Of a DNA stretch of 64,000 bases, positions 1-13,100 are shown one piece after another. The notes beneath the pieces are model-generated. The model did not search any database and was not told the origin of the DNA. It saw only the letters and a list, made by a program, of their open reading frames with translations. Source of the DNA: Scytalidium lignicola (Eukaryota; Ascomycota; Leotiomycetes); the NCBI GenBank assembly GCA_002812745.2, contig NCSJ02000160.1, positions 1 to 64,000 on the forward strand, in the 5' to 3' direction. How positions within the stretch are numbered: position 1 is the stretch's first letter; each line of letters begins with the position of its first letter. Made by a program: the position numbers and the translations under genes.

Positions 1-468
1 ACTAAACCTCCCTAGCTACCCCTCCCCACACACCATCGTTTCATCATCAGCTAAACTATGCTGCTGCTCTGTCGTTCAATGCCTCATCTCATAATTTTTC
101 GTTTGATGTCTTATCTCTTCCCAGAACTTTCATTCGAAATTTTTTTGGTGTGTCGTCCTCCTTCCGATTTTCCGACCATTAGATTAGAGAGTATTGTCTT
201 TTGAAGAAATCCATTAGCTGTTTTCTTTCTCTTTTTATATATGATATGTGTCTGTGTCTGTGCAATGCGCGCGCGTATGAGTGTGTATATGCATGTTATT
301 TGCTCTCCCTTATAATTCCGTTTTTATGAAAATGAGTCTTGCTCCGAATCCCATTTGAAGAAAAACAATACCACCCCAATAAAGAAAAACCTAACCCGCC
401 CCCCGCCAGTTTCCAAGTTCCCGAGGTTTAGGAGATATACAGGTTTCGAACTGGTAATATTGGTCTTT
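1..468. other. 3' flank of the Zn2Cys6 gene, no gene seen
   Basis: AT-rich and pyrimidine-rich sequence beyond the stop codon of the transcription factor gene. It holds a short alternating GT/GC stretch near 246-290. I see no coding exon or RNA gene; a gene running off the left edge cannot be excluded. Confidence 0.5.
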
Positions 469-3400
469 TCAATGCTCGGCCATTGGTATATCACCGCTGA
501 AACTACTCGTCATGCTCTCGTCGGTTCCTTTGGGAGGAAGTAAGCCATTCTTTATACCGGTGTGCTCAAGGATCTTGATATCGGTCCAGAGCGCCGACGA
601 GGGCTGCGCGACTTGTCTCAGGAAGCGGATGGTCTTGCGGAGGAGTGAGGCTAGGAGTTTGGGGTCGATGAAGTCCTTTAGAATGGGATCGCAGTAAACG
701 GCTTGGAGGGTCAACATGTTACCCCATTGTCTAAACAGGATTGGTCAGTTACAACGACTCTTAAAATGTACAAGGAATCAATAAATTAATAGAAAAACAT
801 ACGCATGCGCGGTTCCCCAAACATTCGTCACAATTAATCTCTTATCCTGTGCCAGGCCATGGAAAGCAGTCGTACTCCTGATGAGCGCCTGAATGCAATT
901 CTTCGCGTACTCCAGCACCTGGGCTGGGATCTCGTCAGCCGAAATCTTCGGCACTACAATGCCGTGCTTGAAATCGCTTGACATCTGCCGTTGCTGTGGA
1001 GCTGATGTCTTGGCGGCTGAGTGCTCCAGGATTTTCAATAGGAAATTCCGGTAGGTAATGACTTGAGCTCCGTAGTACTTGGCTCTCAGTCGGGCTCCGA
1101 GGATCTCATCCGCTGGCGGTTCGTCTTCGTTCCAGCCCATGTTGGGTGCATACACGTTCATGCTCTTCAAGCTCTCCTCGACTGCTTGGATTGTGGGGAA
1201 GTGTGTTCTGTTGTTGCCAGAAAATACTAACGGAAATTGTGAACCTAAGTATATATATTGTTAGCCTTTCGTCTTAAAATATGGTATCGAACATTAAAAA
1301 TACCATCATCCGGCTTATAGAACATATTGTGCAGCTGATTAAGGTGCTTTCTCAAGAAGAGCTGTGCGGCATAGCTTTCTAAAACACGCGGGTGGATCTG
1401 GTCAATGTTCGCTGCGGCTTGTAGGTTCGGACCAGGCATGTCATCTTCGAAAGTAAGGATACCAGAATGAGGGCATGGCAGTTCAGCCACGATATCGCTG
1501 GTAATCGTTAGTAAAAAGAGAAGTAAACACACAACACCCATAGGAACTATACACACCTCTCCAGCTGTAAACATGTCCAAAATGCGAAAATTAACGGGTT
1601 ATCCTTAACAGGAACTGCATGCATAGACTGCTTCAGCCGTCGAAATCTCTCGAGCTTCGGTCGTAAAATGACCTGCAGACTACGGCACGCCTGATGAATA
1701 TAGGCATGACTCTCCAACACTCTCGCAAGTTGACCATGATACAAACCAGCTAGAATATTGACATGCACGTGCTGCAGGCTATTGCCTCCAATTTGGTTAC
1801 CAATGATATCCGTAGCTAAGGCAAAATATGCCAAACCAGGAATGACATCCAAATTCTTCAGCTTCGAGGAATTTCTCGGCGGGTAACCGGAAATTCCTTC
1901 CATGGGCGTCCGCGCATAAGGCTCCACGGAACTAGGTCGACTACGTACATGTAGCCTGTCACCTTCTTGGGGAGAAGGAAGGCCCGAAGATGTTGTGGAG
2001 AGGATGGGAGAGCTTTGCAGCGATGAAGAGACGTGGCCATTCCTCGCGTGTGGAGAGTTAAATGCATCGTGATCCCTATCCGGAACGACGTCCGGGATTC
2101 TCGAGGTATGTCGACAGATCTTACCTAGTGCTAAAATCAATAACACCAGCGCTGTACTGATGGATCGGAACGGATGGCCAGGCTTATACTCCGACGTTTT
2201 GATCCCTCCTTCAAACTGTTCTCCCAGTCCTGGAGACCTCTTTCGCTTCTGCCCTGGGCTGTCTGGATTGCTTGCAAACAATGCCGACACGCTCTTATGC
2301 TTCGGCTGCGACTCAGGAATCGATTTCAAGAAGCTTTCCACCAACGCATCAACACGTCGGGGTATGAGGATGGGGTGCATAATATTCATGTTCTCCATGT
2401 AACTCTTGACCAAATCCAACACCGTTTCTCGGTCGAGAGGGGGCATTCCATCTTGACTGATTCCACCACGTCGAACTTCAATCACGTTTCCGGAACCTGG
2501 AGGAGTCAAGCCGCCTAACTGTCCCCATTCCTCGCCTGCTGGAGACGAAACTTCCGAATGGCTATCACTAGGAGTGGTATCAGATCCATGATCAGTCAAA
2601 GGGTCCTTATCATAGCCTTGAGCCAAATCTAACCCTTCGCCTTTGCCAAAGAGCCTGATTAACCCACGTCTCTCCTCCTGTATCATGGGATACTTTTCGT
2701 TTTTAATCCTCTCGCTTTTGATGATATCCTTGGCCATCTCGGCAATTGGCGAAACGAGCAACAATCGTGCCGCTCCTGTTGTGTGGTTCACCGGGATTGA
2801 AGGCTGCCCTGGAGGTATCGGATCTCCACCATCTTCCTCATCTTCCGTCTCTTCTTCGGGTTCCGTCCTCTCTAGCAACCGCTGTGGTTGTTGCTGTTGT
2901 GGTACTGCCGAAGTTGAATATGGTGATGCGCTCGCAATAGGTATCTGCGATTCGGAACTAACTGAGGGTCTTTGATAGTCTGGAACACGCATCTGAGGCG
3001 CCACCATCTCTTCTGGAGAGTCCTCCTGAGGCTCTTCTTTCAGGGCTGCTTCCGCTTGGGGGACACTTGCTATCAAAGCTTTCTCTACTCTACTGATTTT
3101 GCTATACAGGGTACCCATAGTCTTCTCTATGCGCATTAAACCCTCTAAGATATCACTAGTTGTCTTATCTTGCCTATAAATAAACAACAATCACAACACA
3201 TCGTTAGTATTTGTGTATTTCTAAGGCAAAATCATACGGTAGTGGGGGCAATTTTTTTTTTTCCAAAATAAAAAAAAAAACTTCTTTTTCTTTCTTTTCA
3301 ACTTGGAGGGGTAGAGAAAGCGAGAAAGAAAGAAAGAACGAAAGCACTTACTGTTTCGGAGGCGGATCTCGATACACACAGTTCGTATTCTTCTCCTTAC

Positions 3401-4115
3401 AGCTACTACACGGCCTCTGTTCGTCACATTTCGCCTTCAGTGTCCGACAGCTGTCGCATGCCTGAGCAGCTCTTGTAGGTTTCCTCTTAGGCGGGGCAAT
3501 CGTAGGTGAATATGTCTGCCCTTGGTAGACCTGATCCCGCATGGGGGTAGGTACCGGCGCGCCGTACATAGCATGTTCGTAGGGCTGTGTCGTCGCCATC
3601 GGACTCGGAGGAGGGAATGAAGGACCGCGATATGGTACACCGGCGGTGCCTACCGGCTGGGGAGGAGGATTGTCGTATCTGGGAGGAAAGTATTGTCTGG
3701 TGTGGTCATCGGCGGGGTGCGGTGTGTGGACGGTGTGATCAGGGCCATTGCCCGTCGAGCGTGGTCTCTGGTGCTGTGGTTGAGGCTCATCCGACGGATC
3801 TCTCTTCACGATTGGATCTCTCGCACCCGTATATGAAGATATCGGCGGTGGAGGTGCATGCGCATGGTAGGTATGTGGTGTACCTGCATGAGGCGGCTGC
3901 GGCGGTGGATTGTGGTGATAGTCGACCTCCCGTCGAAGGCCGTCGTGGTGATGCGGTGACGGACGATGGTCTGGTCGAGTGAAGGGAGTGGTGTCCTGGT
4001 ATGGCGCCGCTGGGTTCTGAGCAGAAGGATGCGGAGGAGGAGGAAGCTCTCTATGTGAATTTGACCACGACCCCGAGATCCTAGGCCGCTTCTGATCGGG
4101 TCCCATGTCCATCAT
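469..4115 (-). CDS. Zn(II)2Cys6 fungal transcription factor
   Basis: Five exons join in frame: 4115-3352, 3173-1557, 1497-1304, 1244-803 and 730-469, giving 1092 residues. The binuclear zinc cluster lies at about residues 220-246 with the exact Gal4 spacing C-X2-C-X6-C-X5-C-X2-C-X6-C (starts ACDSCRTLKAKC). It follows about 200 residues rich in Pro, His and Tyr that look disordered. Past the first intron a short helix (DKTTSDILEGLMRIEKTMG) could be the dimerisation coiled coil. From about residue 480 on, a segment with MENMNIMHPILIPRRVDALV looks like the start of the fungal middle-homology regulatory domain. The family binds CGG-type sites in the nucleus and activates or represses target genes; the target pathway cannot be read from sequence. 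The long gene-free leader upstream suggests complex regulation. The start is the first of two tandem ATGs. Confidence 0.9.
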
Positions 4116-5980
4116 GTTGAATTGAGGCGAACGAAGGTTGTCTTATTAAGAAGCTACGTCTGACGATTCCATGGGATGGTGGGCTCTCTTTTTCGACAGT
4201 AGCTACGGCTAGGGCTTTTCGGACACCACGGGGGAGGACGGAAGCTAACGAAGGGGAAGTGAGATATGCGTCAAAGGCCAGCTGGGAGTCAGGATCATCG
4301 AGGCATTGGGCAGAGACGACCAAACGGGTATGCGCCAGACGTAATAGAAGCTCTGGCCGTGTTGGGTACGGATGGGGGGTTTCGGGAAGTATGATGCGAT
4401 CGAAGGACGTGGTATGAGGGAAAAGGAAGGGCAGAAGAAGTAACGGGGACCTGTTAAGGGACTGTAGAGAGATCAGCAATTGTTGTCGGAGAGCAAGGAC
4501 GAGGAGGGCAGGGCGTTGCTGCTTCTAGGGTGCTCGTGTATAAGGTAAGCAAGCAAGAGATGCTGCAAGTGTGTATGTGAGAGAGACGTGTGTGTGTGAG
4601 AGAGTAGTATAGCGAGCTTGTGTGTGGCGCGAAAGCAGCGGGCCGGGCTTCTCTTCCTTTCCTGAAGGAATAATGCCCAACTAGACTGCTTCCTTGCCAA
4701 AGGGTTGCCAAATCCAGCACCGTACCTTTCGAAACTAGCTCGCTCTTTTTCNTTTTTTTCCCTTCTGTTGTTGCTTTCCTGTTCGCGCAAGGAATCCAAA
4801 TCCCGCCCTGGGCACAAAAAAACCGGAGCTTCGAAGCGGTCCAAGCCCCCAAATTCACTAAGAGACCGGATTTGTTCTGGAAAAAAAAAAAATAAAAAGG
4901 GCGCCGCCGGAGGAAGCAAATGCGACGCAATTTCAGCTGCGATCGACTTTCGGCACTCGCAGGAGGCAAAAAGGGAAGGCGTGCAGACAACGTGGTTTGC
5001 CTCTGGGGTAGGCACGGTAGAGCAGACGAGAGCAGACGAGAAGCTCGCTCCAGGTGCCCGATGTGGATAAGGCCAATCTCTGGAGCATGAAGCAGAAGGG
5101 CAGATCGAGGAGACGGTGAGACCGGGTCTTGGGGGTCTTGGGGGGGGGAAGGGGAAAGGAAGCTCTGTGGGTGGTGAGAGCTAAGATGCTAAAGATGCTC
5201 AGATGCTCAGATCGGTACCGCGTCCTGGGTCCTCGGCGCAAGTGTCCGGTGGCTGGCCAATCCGCTCGCACGGCGCAGGGCTTCTGTACTTTGGGAAGGA
5301 AGCTTGCAAGACCCGCGACAGACAGACCAGAGGGGCTTTTTTTTGGTGGCGGGTGTTTGGGATTGATGCGGCGGGCGCGGCGGAGGTTTTTTTTTTTATG
5401 TGGTGATTAGTGGTTGTTACTGTAGGTTGGCGCGGTGGTTTGAGGGGAGGGGGAGGAGATAACGTAGCGGGCCGGCAGTGAAGAGAGAGAGAAAGTGTTT
5501 GTCTCGAACGGTCAGGGTCCGTATAGCTTCAGAGGACCGACCCAAAGGCGGGACCGCCAGGGAAGCTAGGGGGTGTGTGGTCGGGAGAGGTGGCAGGGGC
5601 GTGCCGCTAGTAAATAATAATACGGTACAGGTAATTGCGGGAGACCCGCATTATGGGTGCAAAACAGGTCAGTGGCTCGGAGATCCTGTGCTGGTGCTGG
5701 TGCTGATGGATAATGTACAGTATAATGGATAATGGAGATAATACCAAGGCTGTAATAATAGCGCCTCTGGATTGTGGTGTGGATTCTCTTGTACAGTGCT
5801 GGACCTGGTCCTGAGTACCGTATCGGTACTGTGGTGATGACTGGATTACTGTACTGTACTGTACCGTCCTGATCGTCCAGCAGAGCGTGTGCCTGCGTGG
5901 GGACTCGCAAGTTACCTGTACGTACCGAGGAAGCTCCTTACGGTACCAGAGAGGGGCTACCTGACCACTAAGTTACAGCA

Positions 5981-6008
5981 ACTGTACTGTACTGTACTGT
6001 ACTGTACT
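5981..6008. repeat. ACTGT pentanucleotide microsatellite
   Basis: The unit ACTGT is repeated about 5.6 times in tandem. The same five-base word recurs singly or doubled across the next five kilobases, for example near 5850, 7470, 7812, 8634, 8956 and 11085. The local array is the longest I see. Confidence 0.8.
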
Positions 6009-7267
6009 TGGCAGTTCTGGACTCGGAGCTCTATTGTAACTGTGCGGAAATAAATGATCTTGTGTCGTTGTATCCGTCCTACATCCTGTACAGTACCGTA
6101 CCGTGCCGATTCAGGTACCAGGTAGGTACTTCTAGTTGCAACCTGATGAACCTGCGATGCGCGATCTGAGCTCCATGGCAAATCGGAATGGGTTTGGCCG
6201 AAGGGAGGAGGATGATTGGGTGGCCCAGGAGCTGGAGCTTTTGGAGGTCGGAAAAAGGGCGTCACGGCAGTCCATCATCAAGCAAGCAAGCAACGCTATC
6301 GTCGACCAGGGGCCCGAACATTTTGGGGTAAGTCGCAACGGGGCGCAATGCTCTCTCTCTCTGCGAAGGGACATCATTTGTGGTTCTGTTTTCGCATTTC
6401 TCATTTCGCATTTCCTGGCTGCTTCTCTTTCTGGACGCTGGTCATACTGTAATCATCATCATCATACCAATATAATACCGCAGCTACAGTATTATACAAA
6501 CCATCGCTATAGTTATATGATCATCATCGCTATTGCTTCGTGCATGATCACGGACGGAGGAAATGAGGCTGTCGCGCGATGATTCTGGGAGGGGGGAAGA
6601 ATACCGCAATTGGATAGGCCCAAGTGCTTGTCAGGGAAGGAGGGAAAAGATGGCACAGCAAAGACCACAGCTCCTTCTGCTTTTCTTAGGCGAAAGTGGA
6701 GGGGGAAGGCGGGGCCAAGCAGGTCAACCAAGCAGGTCAACCCAGCAGCAAGCAAGAAAAGCTTGGGCTTGGGCAAGACGGGGGCCAGGGGCGATTCAGC
6801 GTGGAATGAGGCTGCCAGGCTGCCACACACGGCTGCTTCCATTCTTTCCTTCCCTTCCTTCTCGTGCCTCTGCCAGGTGACTTGCACAATCTCTCTTCCA
6901 CCTCCTCTTCCACCCTTTTGACTTGACAGCTACTGTACCACGGTACTATAGTAAAAAGCCCTTCCCAGCCTCCTTCGGGTAATTCCTTGACCAAAGCGGA
7001 CCAGAGCAAGTGCGCAGCCAGTCAACCATGCGGTCGAACGCCAGGATACCGCCATGGCCCCAAACTTGACGGGCCTTCGACGACCACGGACAACCCAAGG
7101 GTCCTCATCGATTTTTGCACAATACGGTCCTGTTCGCTTTCTGTACTGTACTTCGGTACTTTCGCTCATCTTCGCTCACCCATGAATCCATGAACCGAGC
7201 GACGGAGCTGGGGGGTGAAATGGACAGATGGGTTGATCCGTGATGGCAACAGAGCGGTGTTGTATTA

Positions 7268-7290
7268 GTGCGTGCGTGCGTGCGTGTGCG
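7268..7290. repeat. GTGC/GTGT simple repeat
   Basis: Short tandem run of GTGC units with one GT interruption, inside the gene-free upstream region. No feature is attached to it. Confidence 0.7.
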
Positions 7291-10062
7291 ACGGTGTGGG
7301 TGTAGCAGTGAGGGAGGTAGTGGGGAGATCAGCGACTAAGGTGGGCCGCTCCGTTTCTGCCAATCCTGGTACAGGACTGATACGTACTGAATACGGTCCT
7401 CTCACAAGCAATCCAACCCAGAAGGAGAAAATACAGCATCGGTACTGTTAAGAGTTAAGAGTAGAGTAGTACTGTACTGTAGCATCGTCGCAACATCGTC
7501 GCAAGCAAGCAATCAAGGCAAGGCTCCTGTGAGGCAAGATGGAGATCGGAAAAGGCGACGGCACTGCCGATGCTCACGCCTCCTCCGATGGCTCGATCCT
7601 GGCGCTCCCAAGTGTTAGGTAACTACAGTACGATTTCGTACTTACGTACAGTAACTCTCGGCTTCAGCAGGTGGGACCTCGGTAAAAAATATACATACGG
7701 TACTTCTGTGTATATGATATGATTCAGGAGACTCCGGAAGATCCTGCCTGTATAAAAATGATATGGTAAGAGCTTTCTGATCTCTCGATGCAATCATTGA
7801 GTGCCGGTCGGTACTGTACAGTAATTGCTGCGGTATGCTGCTGCGGCACCGTACTGCACAAGAACGGTTCCGCAATGACTTGCTTGGGTATAGTGACCTG
7901 CGACGACGGCCTCGATGCGACACAGATACAGTACAGATGTCACGGAATCCCCAATGCTCTGATTGCGCACCGCACCGTGCAGAAGTGCAGAGAGCAACAT
8001 TGCAGATTAACAGGAGTAGAGCTTGCAGATCGATCCGGGCGTTGACCACGCTCTCCATCGCTTCAACCTGTTTGCGGTGTAATTTGTTACAGTAATTAAG
8101 CAGTAAAGTTAGCAGATTCGAGTGAAGTCCCACACAGTTTCAAGCTATCGTCATAGTCGCCTCAGAAGCTCAAACAACCGATCCACGAGCAAGAAATTCG
8201 TAAAAGCGCGACCCATACAAGAACCACAAAATTCCATTAAAAAAAGGAAAATTATGACCAATTAATGATGTGCCACCGGGATATAAATTTAGGCAAGAAC
8301 CCCCGTCATACATTATTCGAGTTCTGTAAGAATTAAATTCAGCGGGATAGGTCGACGGGTCATGCAAGGCCACAAGCAAAAAGCGACACGTCAAAAATGA
8401 TCGAAGAGGCAGTGGACGGCGGCGTAGGGCGAGGCGTCTGTATGCGTGTCTGCCCGCTTTCCCTGGATGGGGTCAACGCCGCGAAGCTCAAGGGTTGCCC
8501 CATTCGCGCCCGGCAGTCCGCTGCTCACTCTGTCTTTGCCATTGGCCGCTGCGGATACCTACTTGCATTTTCCTATGGGCTCTGGGCTATGAGGCAATAA
8601 TCCACCATGCCACCTGCTCATCACCACACAGGACAGTACAGTAATGAATCGAAATCCTCCAGGTGCCATACAGCGGTCGGTGTGCAGTGGTGGGACTGTA
8701 CCTGTACGGTGGTCGTAGCGGTGGTGATGGTGATGGTGGTGCTGTAAGAAGAATGACTGGCAGCGCCGTCCAGAGGCATGCTTGGCCCCGTATCTTGTAA
8801 GCTAGTTGCTGCTCATGGTTGGTGGGCAGGCTTTAGGTTTTCTAGCTAACTTATGTCTGCCCAAAGCATATTTGCGGTGAAGAGGTCAGGAAAATGGTAG
8901 GAATGGAAAAAGAAAACCCCTTGGTGGCAATAAGGCAATGCGATTCTCGCTCTATGTACTGTACAGTCCTGAAGGCTGCTGCTGCTGCTGCGGTTGTGGT
9001 GCGCTGGGTTGGGATCATTTCGGCGTTCCAGAAGAGTTTGCTGTGCGTGGTGCAGTTGACTGCCCGCTCGCTCTTCTTCGCCCCGCAGACCCCCTGAGCA
9101 GACACACATACCCTCAGACATTCGAGCATCTCGATAAAGCTGCTGTGCGACCAGACAATGAACCCTCACAGTCGCCAAAGCCCGAAGAGTTCTGGAAAAT
9201 CTCCACGACGGTCAATTTCGACGGGGCTGGGTCGGAGACACTCCAACTCCAGGCTTTTGACATGGGGTCACGGGGTTTGCGCTTGGGCCGTTGGCGCGCA
9301 TCTCCGCGACTTCCAAACAAACCCCCTTGATTGCTACACCCCGTCCTCCGCCGTCGCCCTTTTTTTGCCCGCGCCCTCTTACCCTCCGTGCCCTACAGGA
9401 CCATGCGCTTTGCGGTTGCAGGGCCTCTGGTCACATTTCGCAAAAGCCCAGACCGCCCCTTTCTCCCGACACCGAGGGCCTGGTACTTGTCATGCTGTAA
9501 TTTACAACATGGGCCTGCTCCGTCCTGCCCTGTGCTTCACGCATATCGACCCTTTTTTTAATGTTGCCCTGTCACAAGGATTCGGTATGCCACTTTCTGG
9601 CTCTGCCACCTGACCCTTCATGGTAATCGAATTCCTTATAGGTAAAGGGCGGTGGGAAATGAGCTGCTTTACTATGCAATATTAAGACCGTCCTGGACGT
9701 GGATATCCGAGGATTGGGCATTGCTTTCAGGCCGTAATCTCGTAATCTGCGCCTTCTCCTTGGATCGGAGTATTCAGTAATTAATCTTTCGTGATCTCGC
9801 TCACAATGATGCCACTACTGATGCAGGCCAAGCTTTGATAGAACTGTGGTGTTACAAGTTCGGTACGAAGTACCGTCACACAAGTGCTGATTAATTGTGG
9901 TTGTTTTGTAACTACTGCTTAACAATTGGGGGCGCGGGCACGAAACTTTGGCTTCTTGGCTTTTTTCGAAGGAATGTTTTGACACAATGTTTCTGGCTTG
10001 CGCTCGACTACAGTAGTAGTTAGATTCGACACCGGTTACGTGGAGGGAGAATGAACGCTTAC

Positions 10063-10165
10063 CCTTTGGAGGGGAGAGATTCTTCACATCGAAATGAAGG
10101 TCGTCCCCATGTGATCTGTTCGATCTGCAGTCATTGTCGGACGAACGCGACAGCGGCGAAGACAT
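10063..10165 (-). other. Candidate short leader exon or orphan coding exon
   Basis: A minus-strand ATG opens a frame of about 34 codons beginning MSSPLSRSSDND and ending at a canonical GTAAGC donor at 10062. Residue composition is plausible for protein, but I could not find a convincing downstream exon. It could be the first exon of a transcript reading toward the zinc-cluster gene, an upstream open reading frame, or chance. No function can be given. Confidence 0.2.
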
Positions 10166-13100
10166 TTTGCAACGCACTGTTAAATTAAGTTATTTTCATC
10201 ATCGAGGCTGATCAGCGAGGTTGGTTGAGGGGAGGCGAAACGCGGGTTTATCGTATCGTGCGTATTTCTTTCTTTGGCACGGCCCAATGGACAGCTCCGT
10301 TGCGGGAATAAGTTAAGTGCTTTTGTACCGTACGAGGTTGGTTTTCAACGCTTTGCCTCCAAAATGACCCACCAATCGATTGCGCGTGCCTGGCCCGATT
10401 TCGATACCCGAGTGTCTTACTTGTTCCCATTTGGCTTCAGGGCCGAGTTGTTTCGGTCGCCACTACCGGTCGATAATGTCAACTGGACGTTTAGGCAGAC
10501 AGAGAAAGACGACGCAAGAGAATGACGATGAATACGTAGGTTTGTTTGGCTAGAGGAAGTTGTCGTGATGATTTCGGCAAGGGAGAACCGAGAAAAAGAG
10601 GAGCTACTCCACGGCTTTATCGCCTGGATTAGGAAAGCGGGGCCTTGCCAAAATAATAATAGCAAAAACAAAAAACAAAAACCGCTTCCTCCGGTTCCTG
10701 ATCTACTTGCTTGCTGATGAATTACGGAGCTCTGGCAGCTCCAATAATGGGGCATATCAAACAAGAGAGGAGCATCAAGTTCAGGTTGGATGGATCTGCC
10801 CGCGACGATATGCTGCATTGCACTGCGCTGAATAATAACGCCATACCGCGGAAGAACCCCACATCTCGTCAGTTATACGGTACCGTAACTTTCAGATTAA
10901 GCAACCACTGCAGAAATTAGCAACAACACCAACAATAAACGCAAGCTTGTACCGCGGAAATTTATTAACAATCATCGCAGCATTTTTTTGGTTTCTGTAC
11001 ATGCACACCACACCCACCGCGCCACACACCGCCCGCACAATCATACCCTCCTGCTTCTCCCCCAGCCCTGGTGTTACAGTACAGTAATTCCTTGATAAGC
11101 CGTAAACAAAAATCCCCCCCAGTTTGTGCCCAGTTCGTGTCCACACCCTTTCGGCAAGATCGTCGCCTGCGCCTGTTGGGCAAAAGCCCCAGGGCACCCG
11201 TAAAAGGCAGAGCTTTGCGAGATCTGGCATAAATCGATCATTTTCCCGCTCCTCTGGTTGTGTGTGGGTGTTGCCGTCAGCCGCGCTGCCTCAGGGGGCC
11301 ACAATACCACTATACAGACGTACTATATTACTTTTCTTTGCTTTTGTCGCCGTTGCTTGCTTTTTTCTTGGCCTTTTCTGGATCTCTTTAGAGTCCCAAG
11401 GCAAAGGAACGGAGGCGTCGCGTCTAGACGACGGGGCGAACCACGGGGAACCACAGGGGAACGGGTCTTACCTAGATCCGGGCGGGCGCTCAAAAAGCAG
11501 ATCCGGAATCCTCGACTTTTGAACGTTCATCTTGATCCAAGGCTCGGTCATCTCGCGATCTTAGCCTCGTCCACCGTCATGTCTTTTCTTTGCTTTTTAA
11601 ACCCCGCCTCCAAGTGATATCAAATCAATCAGTCATGGCCAATCATCACAAAAATAATAGAAATAATAATAAATAGCATCGTAGATCCCACCCATGTGGT
11701 AACATCTCCGTGCTCAGGTCTCGCTGGCAGATGCAGCTAGTTAGCGATTGACGAGCCATAATACCGATGATGCAGAAAGATGTGGGGATGGTGCGTTCTA
11801 GGGGACCACGGTACTGCGACATGTAGAGGATCAACTTCCTAACTTTGACTCTGCTCGCTAGTGGAGATGCAAGACATTTAAAACAGATTCAGATGTTTTA
11901 CTTCTTGGCTGATCTCGAAAGCCATCCTGAAACTTCTGTAAAGATGCTAATGGGGCCTTTAATATCTACTTTGGGAAGGTGGTGAATCAGAAGTTTAGAT
12001 AGGCTGTCAAATCAAAAACTAGTGTAACTAGTCTGAGGGGGAGGATGAATGTCTTATTACTGTACATTGATCTAGACTTGAGCAGCGTCGAGAAAATAGG
12101 TACTGTACAAAGTATGGGAATCCTTCCATCGGAACAGCTGATAGAAAACGGCGTGATTTGGCAGGAAAGCAGATCTATACCTGCATATAAAATTTTAATT
12201 GCCTCTGTGAAGATTGAACGATTTGCCAGAGAGATGCAGGTATTCGTAACCTCTGCTAAGTGGCGAGGCTGAGATATTTGGGAGGTTGAGAGCCTTGCGC
12301 GCTCATACTAAGCAAACTCGCCGCCTCAAGGCTGACACTCGCCTCGTCTAAATTCGCGCAGCGAGCCAGATCAAGCAAAGTGTGGGACTTTTTGCTTAAA
12401 TTTTGGGAGCCTGTCATAACTGCAGATCGATCATAAAATTGAACACTAAAATGACATGTCGTGTGCATATATACGACGTCGAGGCTCGGTCGCGGCTAGT
12501 TAATTACATTTCGGACACTCCAAATGCCGGCGTGTCAAAATCTGATCGATCTGATAGAGTCAGAAGAGCTCAACTGACTCGACATAGCCTACTCAGCGTC
12601 CCACGCATCGGCATCGCCCCTTAACTTGATCACCTTGGCAGGCACCGTCATGTATGAATTAACTATACGTCAGTGGATGCCTTCTATTTGCCACATCAAG
12701 GGATGGATGCCGGATAATCTCCACTATCCTAGGAGAAATATTACTAGTTGTGAAGAGAGAGTTGGCCTGTTCTCCGGAGTTCCCTACTGGCTGAGTTACG
12801 GTAAGAAGGAGTAGGGAGTAGGGAGCAAGAAATATGCTGACAAAAAGTCTCTCCCACTGTCATCGTAAGTTTTAGCAACAGAATAACTGACTCGAGAGCA
12901 AATTGGGATCCAATCCCCAAATCGGGAGGTACAAGTACCCAAGTACCGCCGAAAACGCCTAAATTACCGAAAGAACCGCCACCATTTCCAATCATTGGAG
13001 GGATTACAAGTACGCTAGTCCCAGCTGGCTGGTCCTCCTCTATGCACAGATCGACGCCTAGTACCAGGTCCGGGCCTGTTTTGTGCATCTTGTGTGCGTC

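Noticed and set aside
4454..5015. Two overlapping minus-strand frames of about 180 codons
   Set aside because: They lie in the pyrimidine-rich leader and promoter of the zinc-cluster gene and owe their openness to low complexity.
7539..7622. 27-codon ATG frame beginning MEIGKGDGTADAH
   Set aside because: Very short, no domain, ends at a GTAACT that could be a donor but no partner exon was found.
9158..9613. 151-codon plus-strand frame
   Set aside because: No domain, Pro/Ser/Ala-biased composition; the region also contains several other overlapping open frames.
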